DNA of 64,000 nucleotides from the NCBI GenBank assembly GCA_963693085.1, contig OY856411.1, forward strand, positions 72,687,501-72,751,500, written 5' to 3'. The position numbers and the translations under genes were made by a program. The number at the start of each line of letters is the position of its first letter. The first letter of the stretch is position 1. Positions 48,840 to 58,898 of this stretch are shown one piece after another. The notes under the pieces were generated by a model, which was not told where the DNA came from, made no database searches, and worked only from the letters and a program-made list of their open reading frames with translations. Source of the DNA: Alisma plantago-aquatica. Taxonomy: Eukaryota > Streptophyta > Magnoliopsida > Alismatales > Alismataceae.

Positions 48840-50340
48840 ATTCTTGGTGCTTGGATGACCGGAATGGAGGCGAGAGGGCGTCGTGATATCTAAGTTGTTC
48901 ATTGTTGTCTTTTCCCAGGCCCTCTCAGGCAAGATTCTTGTTCGCGCGGAAACTGAGCTTTCTTCGGCACCTGCGCGTTATTAATTGTTGTTGGTTTCCT
49001 ATGACCGCGTGGGCCGGTCCGTACAGGTACCACTGAGCTGGATCCCTTTGTCGGCGTTGTCGCCGCTCGCCGCCCCAGACTGGTGCACATCCACTTGAAT
49101 CTGCTTGGGCCGGCGATGATGGCGTTGGGATAATGCAACGACGGACAAGGACGGACTTCACATGGGCAGGCGTACTGGATGATACTTTCTAGCGTCGTTG
49201 CATGAATGCTGAGGCTGTTCCAGTGTACCGGACAGCATCGGGGAAGACGACGGGAGGTGCTGGGACCCCATGCAGTGCGAAGTGCAAATGGATAGCCACA
49301 GGTGGCCGCCGCGCCCCGCTTTGCCCCGTAACCGGAGACCTACGCTGAGGACGCCATGCCAGTGGAAACCATCGTGGTTGTGTGGTGGCACTGCTCCACG
49401 ACACATGGGCTATAGTCTAACCTTACTTCTTCCAAATCGTTCTTCGTAGCTGGGTGGGTGTGTTGTGACTCGTGAATCTCGGCCTCCTCGGCAATGTCGA
49501 CGGCCGTCAGTGTTTAATTTTCGGCCCAGCTTAGCTGCTTGTGTATGTGCTACGGCAATTGTACCGGAGAATATAAACACAACACAATGGACAAACGCGA
49601 TCAGCTGTATTGCAGAATCTGAACGCGACATCGACCCACATCAGCGGGAGATAATAGATGTTTATGGTGTCATCCAACGGTACAAGCATGTTGCACCACC
49701 AAAGGAATACGAATGCAGCAAAGCAAGGCGTTCGATAGCAGTAGCCGGCCGTTCGTGCACATCTTTGATTCTTCCCCAGATAAGAGATATTCTTCCCCAG
49801 ATAAGAAATCGGATGGTTCATCTGACATTTAAGCAAAAGGCGGACACTACTGGAAAGGGGGGTTATTATCCACGGGTCAAATTTTATATTTTTGACGGCG
49901 AGGCAACTTTAACGGGTACGAGGCAGCTCTTTGTCTCCCACTTGATCGCCTACTCCCCCGCTGCCCATGGTATCTTTCCACCGCATGAAACAAAATAAAT
50001 GACAGACAAAATTGCAAAGATTTGTTTTATTTGTTGAACGGTCTGGATTGTTTACTGAAAGAGTAGAAACTCTTTGTAGGGTCATTCCATTCTAGTCGCA
50101 CTTTGCGAGCCCTTTTTCACGCCTCTGTGCGGCGGTCCGAAAGCGGAAAAACAACAACGACCAATGCGGACTTCCCGACGGCGGCGAGGGGAAAACACAA
50201 CGGTGGCAAGGGAAAATGCAGTGGCGACAAGTGAAAAATGTGCAGCGCTGGTGTCTTCTTCTCGGCCCATGATGGTCGCCTCTATCAGTTCTCCTATCTT
50301 CTCCACATTTCTTATTGGTTCATCTCTCTTACCCATATTG
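48840..50340. other. GC-rich island, possible relic of captured or host gene
   Basis: Markedly richer in G+C than its surroundings. Overlapping frames exist on both strands (for example 49465-49998 plus, 49158-49406 minus), none with convincing family similarity. On the minus strand the words DVAFRFCNT and, about 100 residues later, GFHWHGV faintly recall the N-terminal part of laccases, but frames change between them and spacing is wrong. A 21-bp direct repeat (TTCTTCCCCAGATAAGA) occurs at 49766-49807. No confident product. Confidence 0.3.
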
Positions 50341-51518
50341 TCTCTGTATCAGCCTTAATGTCTTTGGTAGTCAATTGACTTGTGCCCTTTTCCCTATTCG
50401 ATGATCGGCTTTCTCTATTTGATGAGTTAAGCTCTTACTTCCCTTTACCAGAAAGGGAGGACGACCACAGGTGGTGTTGTATTTTTTTGTTTCTAAAGTT
50501 ATTTCTTTATAAATATTGTGGTTAGTGCTTGAGATAGACTCAAAAAATTTACAACAGATAAATCCTTGATGATTTCACACAGAGTTTGCTCTCTCCCGCT
50601 CTGTTTCAAGAAATGTACTTTTTGGATGGTTTACAAGATGTTTAAGACATCATATGTAAAAAATGAGGACGTCATTGCCATCAGACATTCTCAGTGAATG
50701 AATAATCAATGTAGAAAGAAGAAAATTTGGATTATTTGAGAATGAAGTAGTTGTTTGGTAGTCAGACTCGAACCGATCAGCAAACCGGTGAGGCCTTTGC
50801 TTTCCAGTTCACTGGTTCAACCAGTGGTCTGGCCGGTTCAACCGGTGATGTCAACATAACATCACTAATAGTTTAAAAATATATTTATGTCTTTGATACT
50901 CAGAAAATATTCCAGCAAAAATTGTGAAATATAAATAATAGCACAACTGCTCACAATTACTTGAAAAAAACTAAATAACAAATATTATTCTATTCATGTA
51001 CATTTATATACCAACATTTATATGGTATTCAATGTTAATTAAAAAAAATAACAACAACAATACATTTACTTCCTAAGTGAGAGAAATGGCCAATTGGGCT
51101 AAAACTGGACCGGTTTCCGGTTCACCAGTTCAACCGGTCCGTTCACCGGTTTGATGCCGGTCAGACGTCATTTTCGACTATGGGAGGGAACCGACCTCAT
51201 AGAGCGACTAGAGTTGAGTATTGGTCCAGAATCAAACTGGACCGAACCAGATCGGACTGTGGACCAGATTTTAGCAAATTTATGGACCGTAGACCGGGTC
51301 CTTTAAAAGTAGGACCGGACTGAGACTGGATCATTTTAAAGTTGGACTGAACTGAATTGGGACCGGACCGTTTGGACCGTAATCAGACTTCTTATGTATT
51401 TTAAAACTTATTTAATAGTAAATGATGAATATTCTTAATTATTTCTAATAATTGTATAACATAAATATCAAATATTTACACTACTAATGTGTATATGTGT
51501 GATGTGTTTATGATTTGA

Positions 51519-51529
51519 CATAATATAAC

Positions 51530-51532
<3 letters not shown>
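51519..51532. repeat. 14-bp target-site duplication of LINE insertion (left)
   Basis: CATAATATAACTTC here and again at 51766-51779, on either side of the LINE tail. Confidence 0.92.
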
Positions 51533-51574
<42 letters not shown>

Positions 51575-51765
51575 TAATCCTCAATCCCAACTATGTTGGG
51601 GTCGGCTATATGGATCCTTCGTTTCCATTCAGCTCTATCATGGGCCATATTCTGATTGAGATGTAGAGATTTGAAATATCTCTTTATAAGCTCATCCCAT
51701 CTTAATTTAGGCCTTCCTCTTCTTCTATTTATAGTGTTTGATTCAATAGCATTGCTTCGTATAGG
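51533..51765 (-). mobile_element. 5'-truncated RTE-like LINE, 3' tail only
   Basis: 233 bp between perfect 14-bp duplications. The minus strand encodes the last about 60 residues of a plant non-LTR retrotransposon ORF (RRRGRPKLRWDELIKR, AHDRAEWKRRIHIADPN, VGIED stop) and runs straight into about 13 repeats of GAT (plus-strand ATC, to 51533). A trinucleotide tail instead of poly(A) is the habit of RTE-clade elements. The clade call is inference; the truncation and TSD are directly visible. The open frame continues upstream into flanking DNA only by chance. Confidence 0.85.
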
Positions 51766-52482
51766 CATAATATAACTTCCCATATAAAAATATAATACAT
51801 ATAAATCGATCTTCAGGCCAGACCGCAGTCGGACCAGTTTTGGATCGGACTGCATTGCATACCGAATTTTTAAAATTTCCAGATTGCGGACTGGACCGAA
51901 CTCAAGCCTGTCCAGGACCGGACCGGACCGAACTGTGCAGTCCGGTCCAATTTTGCAGTTTGGACCAATATTTGCTCACCCCTAAGAGTGATCGGTTCCG
52001 GTTCCACTAGCCGTTCGATTCTTTATATACTTACATTTCCTTATTTACATTGTCTTTATTTTTATAATGCAGGCCTATATGCAAGATGGTTCTGACTAAG
52101 TAGTTTGTTATGACCATGTCTTTGACTGGTAAGTACCGCATCAAAATCTACTGTTGTGCACTCTTATTAGCTTTTATGACATTTATAAATCTATCTCGGT
52201 GTATAATGTCAAGATACTTTTAGAATTTGCCTTCTCATATTTTTTATAGAACCATCATGTAAGGGCCAATGATTTTTATTAGTATATATATTTTACTGTG
52301 ATGTGTGGTTTCTTACTTAGTGTATTTTTGGCTTTTGTCTTTATAAACCTATACTTTTATCCCATATTGCCTAGCTCTACTCTATGTCTTACTCTCTTAT
52401 CTTATAAAAGAGAGGGTCATGTATTAGTTTTATTCACTCAATAAGAAATAATCTTTATCCTATTTTAGATGGTATCAAAGCC

Positions 52483-53157
52483 TCCTGATCCCCAATAAAC
52501 CCCTTCCTCCTTAACCCTAGCCGCCCCACCCCCTCTACCCTACTACCCCCTCTCTACCCTGTAGCTGTCGACCGTCCCCTCCTCCCCTATTGCTACCGCC
52601 AACCCTCTCCACCCCACCAGCCCTCTCCCCACTATCCCTACTCCACCACAAAACGCCGCCAACACCCCTCCCCCCTACCACCCGTTTGCACCCCCTGCCT
52701 CCCTTAGTGCTGCCGCCACCACCCTTATTCCCACAACCCACCCTCTTCTCCACAGCCCACCACTACCTTCCTAACTCTCCGTATCCACCACCTCCTTCAT
52801 TCCTTATTCCTATTCCATCCCGTTGATCACCCCATCCATCCATCCATCATCTTCCCGTTGGTTTCCGGACAACTTCAGACACTTTCCAGTTCTGGCACAT
52901 TGAAGATGTAAAATCAGTTATGTTCTCTGACTGCCTACGCCTCATGGTGGAGTGATTCTTCCACCATGTTGGCGTAGGTTCTTTTATATTCCTTTTTGCC
53001 CCTGTGTGGTTTCCTGAGATCCAATGCTTGGATCTCCTATCTTCTAGATCTATCCATGTGTTGGGCTTCTGTTGTTGTCTGCCTCTATTAACTGCTACGT
53101 CAACCTTCTTCTTGCTACTGATGCTTGCACCCCTGATCCATGTTGCCTGTTGTTGTT
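52483..53157 (+). other. Leader of short-LTR copia
   Basis: C-rich untranslated leader, followed by a strong inverted repeat at about 52944-52979 (CCTACGCC.CATGGTGGA...TCCACCAT..GGCGTAGG) ahead of gag. Confidence 0.6.
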
Positions 53158-54192
53158 ATGGCGACCTCAGACGTTCCTTGCAACCTGTGTGTCACTAGTA
53201 TCAAACTAGATGGCTCCAACTATCACTTATGGGTAGCCTCCTTTGAACTCTACGTCAAGTCTCAAGGACGCTTCTCACATCTATCTACTAAAGTTCCAGT
53301 GATTCTTGCTACAGATGTTGATGACAAGATGAAATAGGTCTATGATCTTTGGTCTAAAGAAGATTATGACGTCATGACCTGGCTGGTCAATAGTGCACAG
53401 CCCAAAATCAGTCACTCTTTGCTCTACCTGAAGATGGCCAAGGAGATCTCGGATCAACTTTTCCATGTGTATTCTCACCAGCAGAATCCGAAGAAGGTGT
53501 TCGAGATCTTCAAAAAATCGGCCAAATTGGAGTACTCAGCTACTGATTCTGTGAAAGACTACTATAATCAATGCTCTATGCTTTGGGATGAGTTCGAGGT
53601 CTATCACCCCCTATCATCAGATATTACTGAGATCCATCGCCAGCACAATGAGTAACAATTAGTTTAGTTTATGGTTGGCATGTCGTCATCCTTTGCGGGG
53701 TTAGTCGATCAAATCCTTTCTAGCGATCATCTTCCTACCCTTCGCGATGTTCTAAAGCGTGTGCAACGTCTTGCCTCTGTCTCTCAAGCACTTCTTGATG
53801 TCTCTAACGGGACATCCCTCGCTGTTAGGACTGGTGACTCTTTCTGTGGGCGTGGCCACAGTCGAGGACGCGGTCGTGGATGATCCTCTACTGGTCAAGG
53901 ACGGGGTTCCTCCTCTACTGTTGATGCTACTGAACAACGCTATTGCAACTTCTGCAAATGGACTAATCATAATGAAGACCGTTGTTGGATCAAACATGGG
54001 AAACCTGCTTGCGCAAATCAAGTCACGTCCGAGCAACCTGACACTACTGCCTCCACTTCTGCTCCACCATCTACCGATTGGATCAGATCGAAATTTGAGA
54101 AACTGCTTCAAGCGCGTTTGGCCTCGTCTGCGGAGACTTCCACTGATGGCAGTACTGCTCTCCTAACCCAGTCTGGTAAAAACACTTGCTGA
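53158..54192 (+). pseudogene. gag of short-LTR copia
   Basis: Starts MATSDVPCNLCVTSIKLDGS then NYHLWVASFELYV, the copia-type LDGSNYxxW gag entry, and continues through a gag_3-like helical region (KISHSLLYLKMAKEISDQLF, SATDSVKDYYNQ) to an RG-rich stretch (GRGHSRGRGRG). A CCHC knuckle follows (C-x2-C-x4-H-x4-C in CNFCKWTNHNEDRC). One reading frame carries it all, broken by stops at about 53335, 53653, 53665 and 53881 and ending TQSGKNTC stop. The protease begins in another frame, so one frameshift separates gag from pol. Confidence 0.85.
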
Positions 54193-54600
54193 TCGATTCT
54201 GGTGCAACCTCCCACATTACTGGCAATCCTAACTTATTTTCTATTTTGCATAAAACTACTGCTATTCCTCCTGTTACTCTTGCTGATGGTTCACAAACAC
54301 CTGTATATGGTTTTGGCAATATATGTACTTCTGGCCGCCTACCTTTACGCTTTGCATTATGTGTTTCTAAATTTCCAATTAATTTATTATCTGTCAGTCA
54401 GACTATGAAGAGCTTGCGTTGTTCTATAACATTTGATCTAGATGGTGTTATCATTCAGGATCTGCGTACGAGGATGAAGATTTGTTCGGGCTATGCGGGA
54501 CCAGACGGCTTATACTACCTGGATGTACCGAAGACTGTTGTGCTTCTGACTTCTTCTGTGATGGGCATCCAATGGCACTATCGGTTGGGACATTCGTCGT
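54186..54600 (+). pseudogene. Protease and pre-integrase piece
   Basis: LIDSGATSHITGN contains an intact aspartic protease DSG motif. It is followed by the flap region (LADGSQTPVYGFG), then LPINLLSVSQ-like INLLSVSQ, and a pre-integrase motif QWHYRLGHSS. Homology stops abruptly after the second histidine: the next recognisable residues (RRSQFDHSIFIIHTSS) belong to the middle of RT. Confidence 0.85.
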
Positions 54601-55620
54601 TCTCAGTTTGATCATTCTATATTTATCATACACACCTCCTCAGGGCTTGTTATCTTGATTGTTTATGTTGATGACATCATATTATCTGGGAGTGACCTTG
54701 TAGGTAGTCAGGCTACTAAACGCTACTTGGAAACTCATTTTTTCACTAAAGATTTAGGTACTCTGTGATACTTTCTTGGGATTGAAGTTTCTCAGTCATC
54801 TTCTGGTATGTGCATATCTTAGGGAAAATATGTTCTGGATCTTCTATCTAAAATAGGTCTTCTTGGAGCCAAGCCTACCAGTACCTCATTGGATCCGAAC
54901 ACTAATTGGGATGACGAGACGTCTCCTCCTTATCCTGATCATCATCAATATCATCGCATGGTCGGGAAGCTTATTTATCTTACTGTCACTCGAGTTGATA
55001 TCACATATGTAGTTGGACTTGTTATCAGGTATCTTGATAAGCCAAGACAATGTCACTGGGATGTTGTCTGCCATATTTTAAAATATTTAAAAACTTCTCC
55101 TGGGAAAGGTCTTCTGTATAAGAAATATGGCCACTGTAATCTTATAGGGTATTCTGATTCTGACTACACTGGGAGCAAAATTGATCGTCGGTCTACTTTT
55201 GGTTACTGCACGTTTGTAGGTGGTAACTTGGTCATCTGGTGCAGCAAGAAACAAACAGTTCTTGCTCATTCTAGTATTGAAGCAGAATATCGAGGCATGG
55301 CTCATACTACCTGTGAACTTTTCTGGGTCCTTGGCCTTCTGAAAGATTTTTGTATCTCTCATTCCAATTCTATTCCTATGTACTGTGACAAAAAGGCTGC
55401 GATCTTTATTGCAAGTAATCCTACTTTTCATGAATGTACTAAGCACATCAAAGTTGACTATCATTTTGTATGAGATGTTGTCTTTTCTGGTCAAATATCT
55501 ACGCCTTATACACATACTTTTGATCAAGTTGCAGATATCTTCACCAAGATTCTTCTGAAGACTCGATTCACTGATCTGATTGACAAGCTGGGCATGATTG
55601 ATATATATGCTCCATCTTGA
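54594..55620 (+). pseudogene. RT palm to RNase H piece
   Basis: FDHSIFIIHTSSGLVILIVY runs into the intact catalytic box YVDDIIL. Then come HFFTKDLGTL stop YFLGIEVSQ, YVLDLLSKIGLLGAKP and a long open frame 54889-55473 with MVGKLIYLTVTRVDI. RNase H motifs follow: GYSDSDYTGSKIDRRST, WCSKKQTVLAHSSIEAEYRG and YCDKKAAI. Stops at about 54768, 54822 and 55471 make it non-functional. It ends IDIYAPS stop next to the polypurine tract. Confidence 0.88.
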
Positions 55621-55994
55621 GGGGGAGTATTAGTATATATATTTGACTATGCTATGTTGTTTCTTACTTAGTATATTTTTGGCTTTTGTCTTTATAAGCA
55701 TGTACTTTTATCCCATATTGTCTATCTCTAATCTATGTCTTACTCTCTTTTCTTGCGTTTTATTCACTCAATAAGAAATAATCTTTACCCTATTCTAGAA
55801 TTTTAGCCCATACTAACCTTATTTATATATCATGCTTTATTCTTGTATATTCTAATACTGAGAAGTTTAAATAGAATTGTTACATAACGTATAGGCTCTT
55901 AAAGTCATATAAAGTTTAATAGCCGTCTCTTTTTATCTAATGTATAAGGGGGTATATCAGACAAGTCAAATTTCTTATTTGTGATGGTTACACA

Positions 55995-56855
55995 AAATTT
56001 ATGGGCGCCTCCCTTAATACTTATAATCATTACACATCACATTTTATTTACATCATGCTAATATTTCACACCATACCAGCACACATGGGATTTCCTTTCT
56101 CTACACACCACTTTAGTCCTTTCTCGTCTTCAACTTCCTCACCAGATGCCTAGACCAATACATTAGGAATAAAAACTAAATAAATCCTATGATGGGATAT
56201 ACTCAATGTTTTGTCCATCTCTAGTTTGTTTTGCATGTCCTCAATTTCTTCCATCTAGTCTATTTTCTACACTCATACTCTTTCACTCCACCTTTACCCA
56301 CAAATATCCCTAACCTCTCTTTCTCCATGGAGCCACACCCTTCTTGTAAAGCCATTGTTACCTTCAACCAGTAAATTTTATATGTATTGGTGTTTATTTG
56401 ACTTGTTTTATATTCACATGCCAAATTTTCACTTGCTTCTCGCATGCATGCATACCTTTCCTAACCCCACTATCAACCTTTCTCATCTCGAGCATCTTCT
56501 CTAAATGCTCTGACCCATGCATACCTTTCCACTCTACACCTTGGTTTCTGTAGGGTGTTTCACATGTCTACAATTTCTCGCTTTGTTGTACTCCTAGTCT
56601 CCTACTCATTTTACTCCACCCCACTCTTCTTCATATCCAATGATTTCCTTAACCCCCTTTCTCTAATAGCCAAAACCTTCCTTGATATCTATTGATATCC
56701 TTAGTAAAATCCATGTCTATTGAGGCTTATTTGACTTTTCTATAATTTATCATGCTAACATTTCACTCTCTTCTCGCATGCATGAGAAGATTCCCTTTGA
56801 CTCTATCCCACTTCTAACCCTTCCCATCTTCAATTTCTTTCCTAAATTCCATGGT
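55995..56855. repeat. Diverged tandem repeat, about 350-bp unit
   Basis: Three successive blocks repeat the same order of words: CATGCTAATATTTCAC (about 56052), CATGCCAAATTTTCAC (about 56417) and CATGCTAACATTTCAC (about 56750). Two of them are followed by TTCTCGCATGCATG, and CTCAATTTCTTCC or ACAATTTCTCGC comes later in the unit. Spacing 367 and 333 bp. The sequence is C/T-rich on the plus strand. Non-coding. Confidence 0.65.
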
Positions 56856-56861
56856 TGTCAT

Positions 56862-56970
56862 AACTGAACCGGTGAACAAACTAGTGAGTCCTCTGGTTCT
56901 CAGTTGATTGGTTCAACTAGTGGTTGGACTAGTTCAACCAATGACGTCAACATGACATCATTTATAATCA
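56862..56970. repeat. Second copy of the ACCGG-type dispersed repeat
   Basis: GTTGTCATAACTGAACCGGT...GGTTCAACTAGTGG...CAATGACGTCAACATGACATC is colinear with 50757-50870. Confidence 0.65.
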
Positions 56971-57412
56971 ATAAATATAAAAATATATAACTATTTATGT
57001 ATATAAACACAACCACACATAGATATACCAACTACCAAGCAACCACAAAAGATTAATGTAACTACAAACTATGCATGTAAATAATAAACATGTTACTCTA
57101 CTGTGAAATCAATGAGAAGACATAAACTTTATATTCATGAACAACACAAATTATGAAATCATCTAAACAAGACAACAATAAATGGGAGTTGCAATCATCT
57201 AAAACATTAGTTAATGGTTGAGGATTAGAAATTATAAAAACATCACCCTGAGGCTAGAGGAGAAGGTACTCACAACATTACAAGAAACCAGGAGCAGTTG
57301 TCAAATATAACACAATAGGAAACCAAGGCTCAGGATAACATTTATTAGGCATCAATACCCTTAAAATTTAGTATCCTATAAGGGAACAACAATAGAAGCA
57401 AGGGTATGTGTT

Positions 57413-57640
57413 TGGGGAGGAGTAGGGGACACAATGTTAAAGAAGAATAGCAGAAGAGGAGGAAGAGGAGACGAGGAAGAGAGAAGGAGTAACACTAGAT
57501 AATAGAGAGAAGGGGAGGGGGAGGGGGACAATCAGTAGCCTATACCTAGAAGAACAAGAGTAGAGGAAGAAGAAGACGAGAAGGAGGAAGAGGAAGAAGA
57601 GGAGGATGAAGAGGTAGAGGAGGATGAAGAGAAGCTCACA
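57413..57640. repeat. Purine-rich (GGA/GAA) low-complexity tract
   Basis: Long run of GAGGAAGAGGA-type sequence. The serine/leucine-rich frames on the minus strand (57437-57741) are artefacts of it. Confidence 0.85.
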
Positions 57641-58083
57641 TAGAGGCGATGTGCAATAGTCAAGATAAGAGAGAAGTGGCGCCAACAACAACAAAGCAAG
57701 ATCGGCAACAATGACGACACCATCTCCATCAACATCAACACATTTTAGGTCTTTACTAAGTGAAGAACACTCAAGATTGTGAGATGGAATTGATAAGTTA
57801 AAGTTTTTATTAGTGTTATTAAATACATATTCACAATAGAGTGCCTAAAATCAGATTCATGTTACCTAAAAATAACGATGTTACATTTTTTCCCATATCT
57901 GTTAGCACTGTAAATATGAAGTTTTCTTATGTTCTTGTGTTATTGGCCATATTTTATTGTATGTTGGAACAAAATCAACATTGAACTATCTACTTCTTAA
58001 CTACTTGAACAAAAATGGTAAGAATCTAGAGATAATTGGACTGGAGTCTTCCATATGATAAAAGATGCAAATTTATATAAAGT
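57641..58083. other. No recognisable gene
   Basis: Ordinary AT-rich sequence up to the CACTA terminus. Confidence 0.4.
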
Positions 58084-58109
58084 GTACACTACTACAGAAA
58101 CGGCCTTTG

Positions 58110-58620
58110 GCGTCAGTCATTTAACCCCATTTGGCGTCGGTTTCCGACCGACGCCTATGTGGGCGCCGCTAAAGGTTGAACACTTCGGCGTCGGTTTTTT
58201 AACTGACACCTATTTATTCTATAGGCGTCGGTCGTTTAGTATATAACCGACGCCAAAAGTGTACGCGCCACAGAAAATGGCGTCATCTAGGGCACTTTCT
58301 GCGTCGGTTATTTACTAAACAACCGACGCATAAAGTGCCCTAGATGACGCCATTTTCTGTGGCGCGAACACTTTTGGCGTCGGTTATATACTAAAACACT
58401 GACGCCTATACTTCAAGACGACACAGCCGTGCTTCCCTGCACGGCCGTGTTTAGTACTATAGGCGTCGGTTTTATATGAATAACCGACGCCTTTTCCACC
58501 ACGGCCGTGCTATCCTGCACGGTCGGGTTGTTTGTACTATTAGGCGTCGGTTTTTATCAAATAACCGACGCTGTATGTCTTTGCTGACGGTTTTCTATAA
58601 ATAACCGACGCCTATTTCTA
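58110..58620. repeat. CACTA subterminal repeats
   Basis: About 17 copies of GGCGTCGGTT or its complement AACCGACGCC, mostly paired as hairpins around 10-20 bp AT-rich loops. A second word, CACGGCCGTGC/GCACGG, occurs at about 58427-58451 and 58498-58526. In CACTA elements such subterminal repeats bind the TNPA-type protein. The binding role is family knowledge, not shown here. Confidence 0.9.
58221..58409. repeat. 89-bp-arm hairpin within subterminal region
   Basis: 58221-58309 and 58321-58409 are inverted copies with only a handful of differences (GTGTACGCG versus GTGTTCGCG, TTTCTGCG versus TTTATGCG) around an 11-bp loop. This is much longer than the individual subterminal motifs. Confidence 0.9.
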
Positions 58621-58898
58621 TTTTTTTTTTCATATCAGTTCGCAGGTCTGCTGTGGCTGGTCAGCAGGATGAGAACCTGCAGTTCAGTTTTCTAAACTGC
58701 AGGTTTACGACATCCATTGATATCAGCCCACAAACAGGCCGCAAACCTGCAAAAGTCACAAGGAAAATTTCACACAAGTACATACATTCAGACATCAATT
58801 CAATTCTCACATTCACACATATAGAAACATTCAAATACATGTATTAACATTCAGAAATATTCATTTACAAAGTATCATTCATTATCGCTATCAACATC

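Larger units (their letters stand above)
50757..52010. repeat. Region rich in ACCGGTTCAACCGGT-type words
   Basis: Many copies of CCGGTTCAACCGG and GGACCGGACC in both orientations (50770-50850, 51100-51180, 51225-51370, 51820-52010). The left block (CAAACCGGTGAGGCC, GGTTCAACCGGTGATGTCAA) recurs as a weaker copy at 56862-56970, so it belongs to a dispersed repeat. The LINE tail at 51533-51765 inserted into it. Confidence 0.6.
52277..55799 (+). mobile_element. Short-LTR Ty1/copia with internal pol deletion
   Basis: LTRs 52277-52469 (193 bp) and 55628-55799 (172 bp, missing about 20 bp), TSD ATTTT at 52272-52276 and 55800-55804. Primer site TGGTATCAAAGCC (52470-52482). Polypurine tract TTGAGGGGGAGTAT before the 3' LTR. 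Order gag, protease, RT, RNase H, with integrase and the N-half of RT deleted. The small LTRs and gag type suggest the Ale/Retrofit group, an inference. Confidence 0.9.

Noticed and set aside
49158..49640. Laccase pseudogene
   Set aside because: Only isolated words (CNT, HWHGV) match. They are in different frames with wrong spacing, so I keep it as a hypothesis and not an annotation.
49845..49862. Second CACTA terminus CACTACTGGAAAGG
   Set aside because: No matching inverted end, TSD or subterminal repeats nearby. A 12-14 bp match by chance cannot be excluded.
49465..49998. 177-codon ORF as a host gene
   Set aside because: Overlaps equally long frames on the other strand, has no recognisable motif, and appears to follow from high GC content.
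52535..52826. Proline-rich / glycine-rich ORFs in the copia leader
   Set aside because: C-rich untranslated leader between primer site and gag; no initiation context or homology.
57437..57741. Serine/leucine-rich ORFs
   Set aside because: Products of the purine-rich low-complexity tract read on the minus strand.
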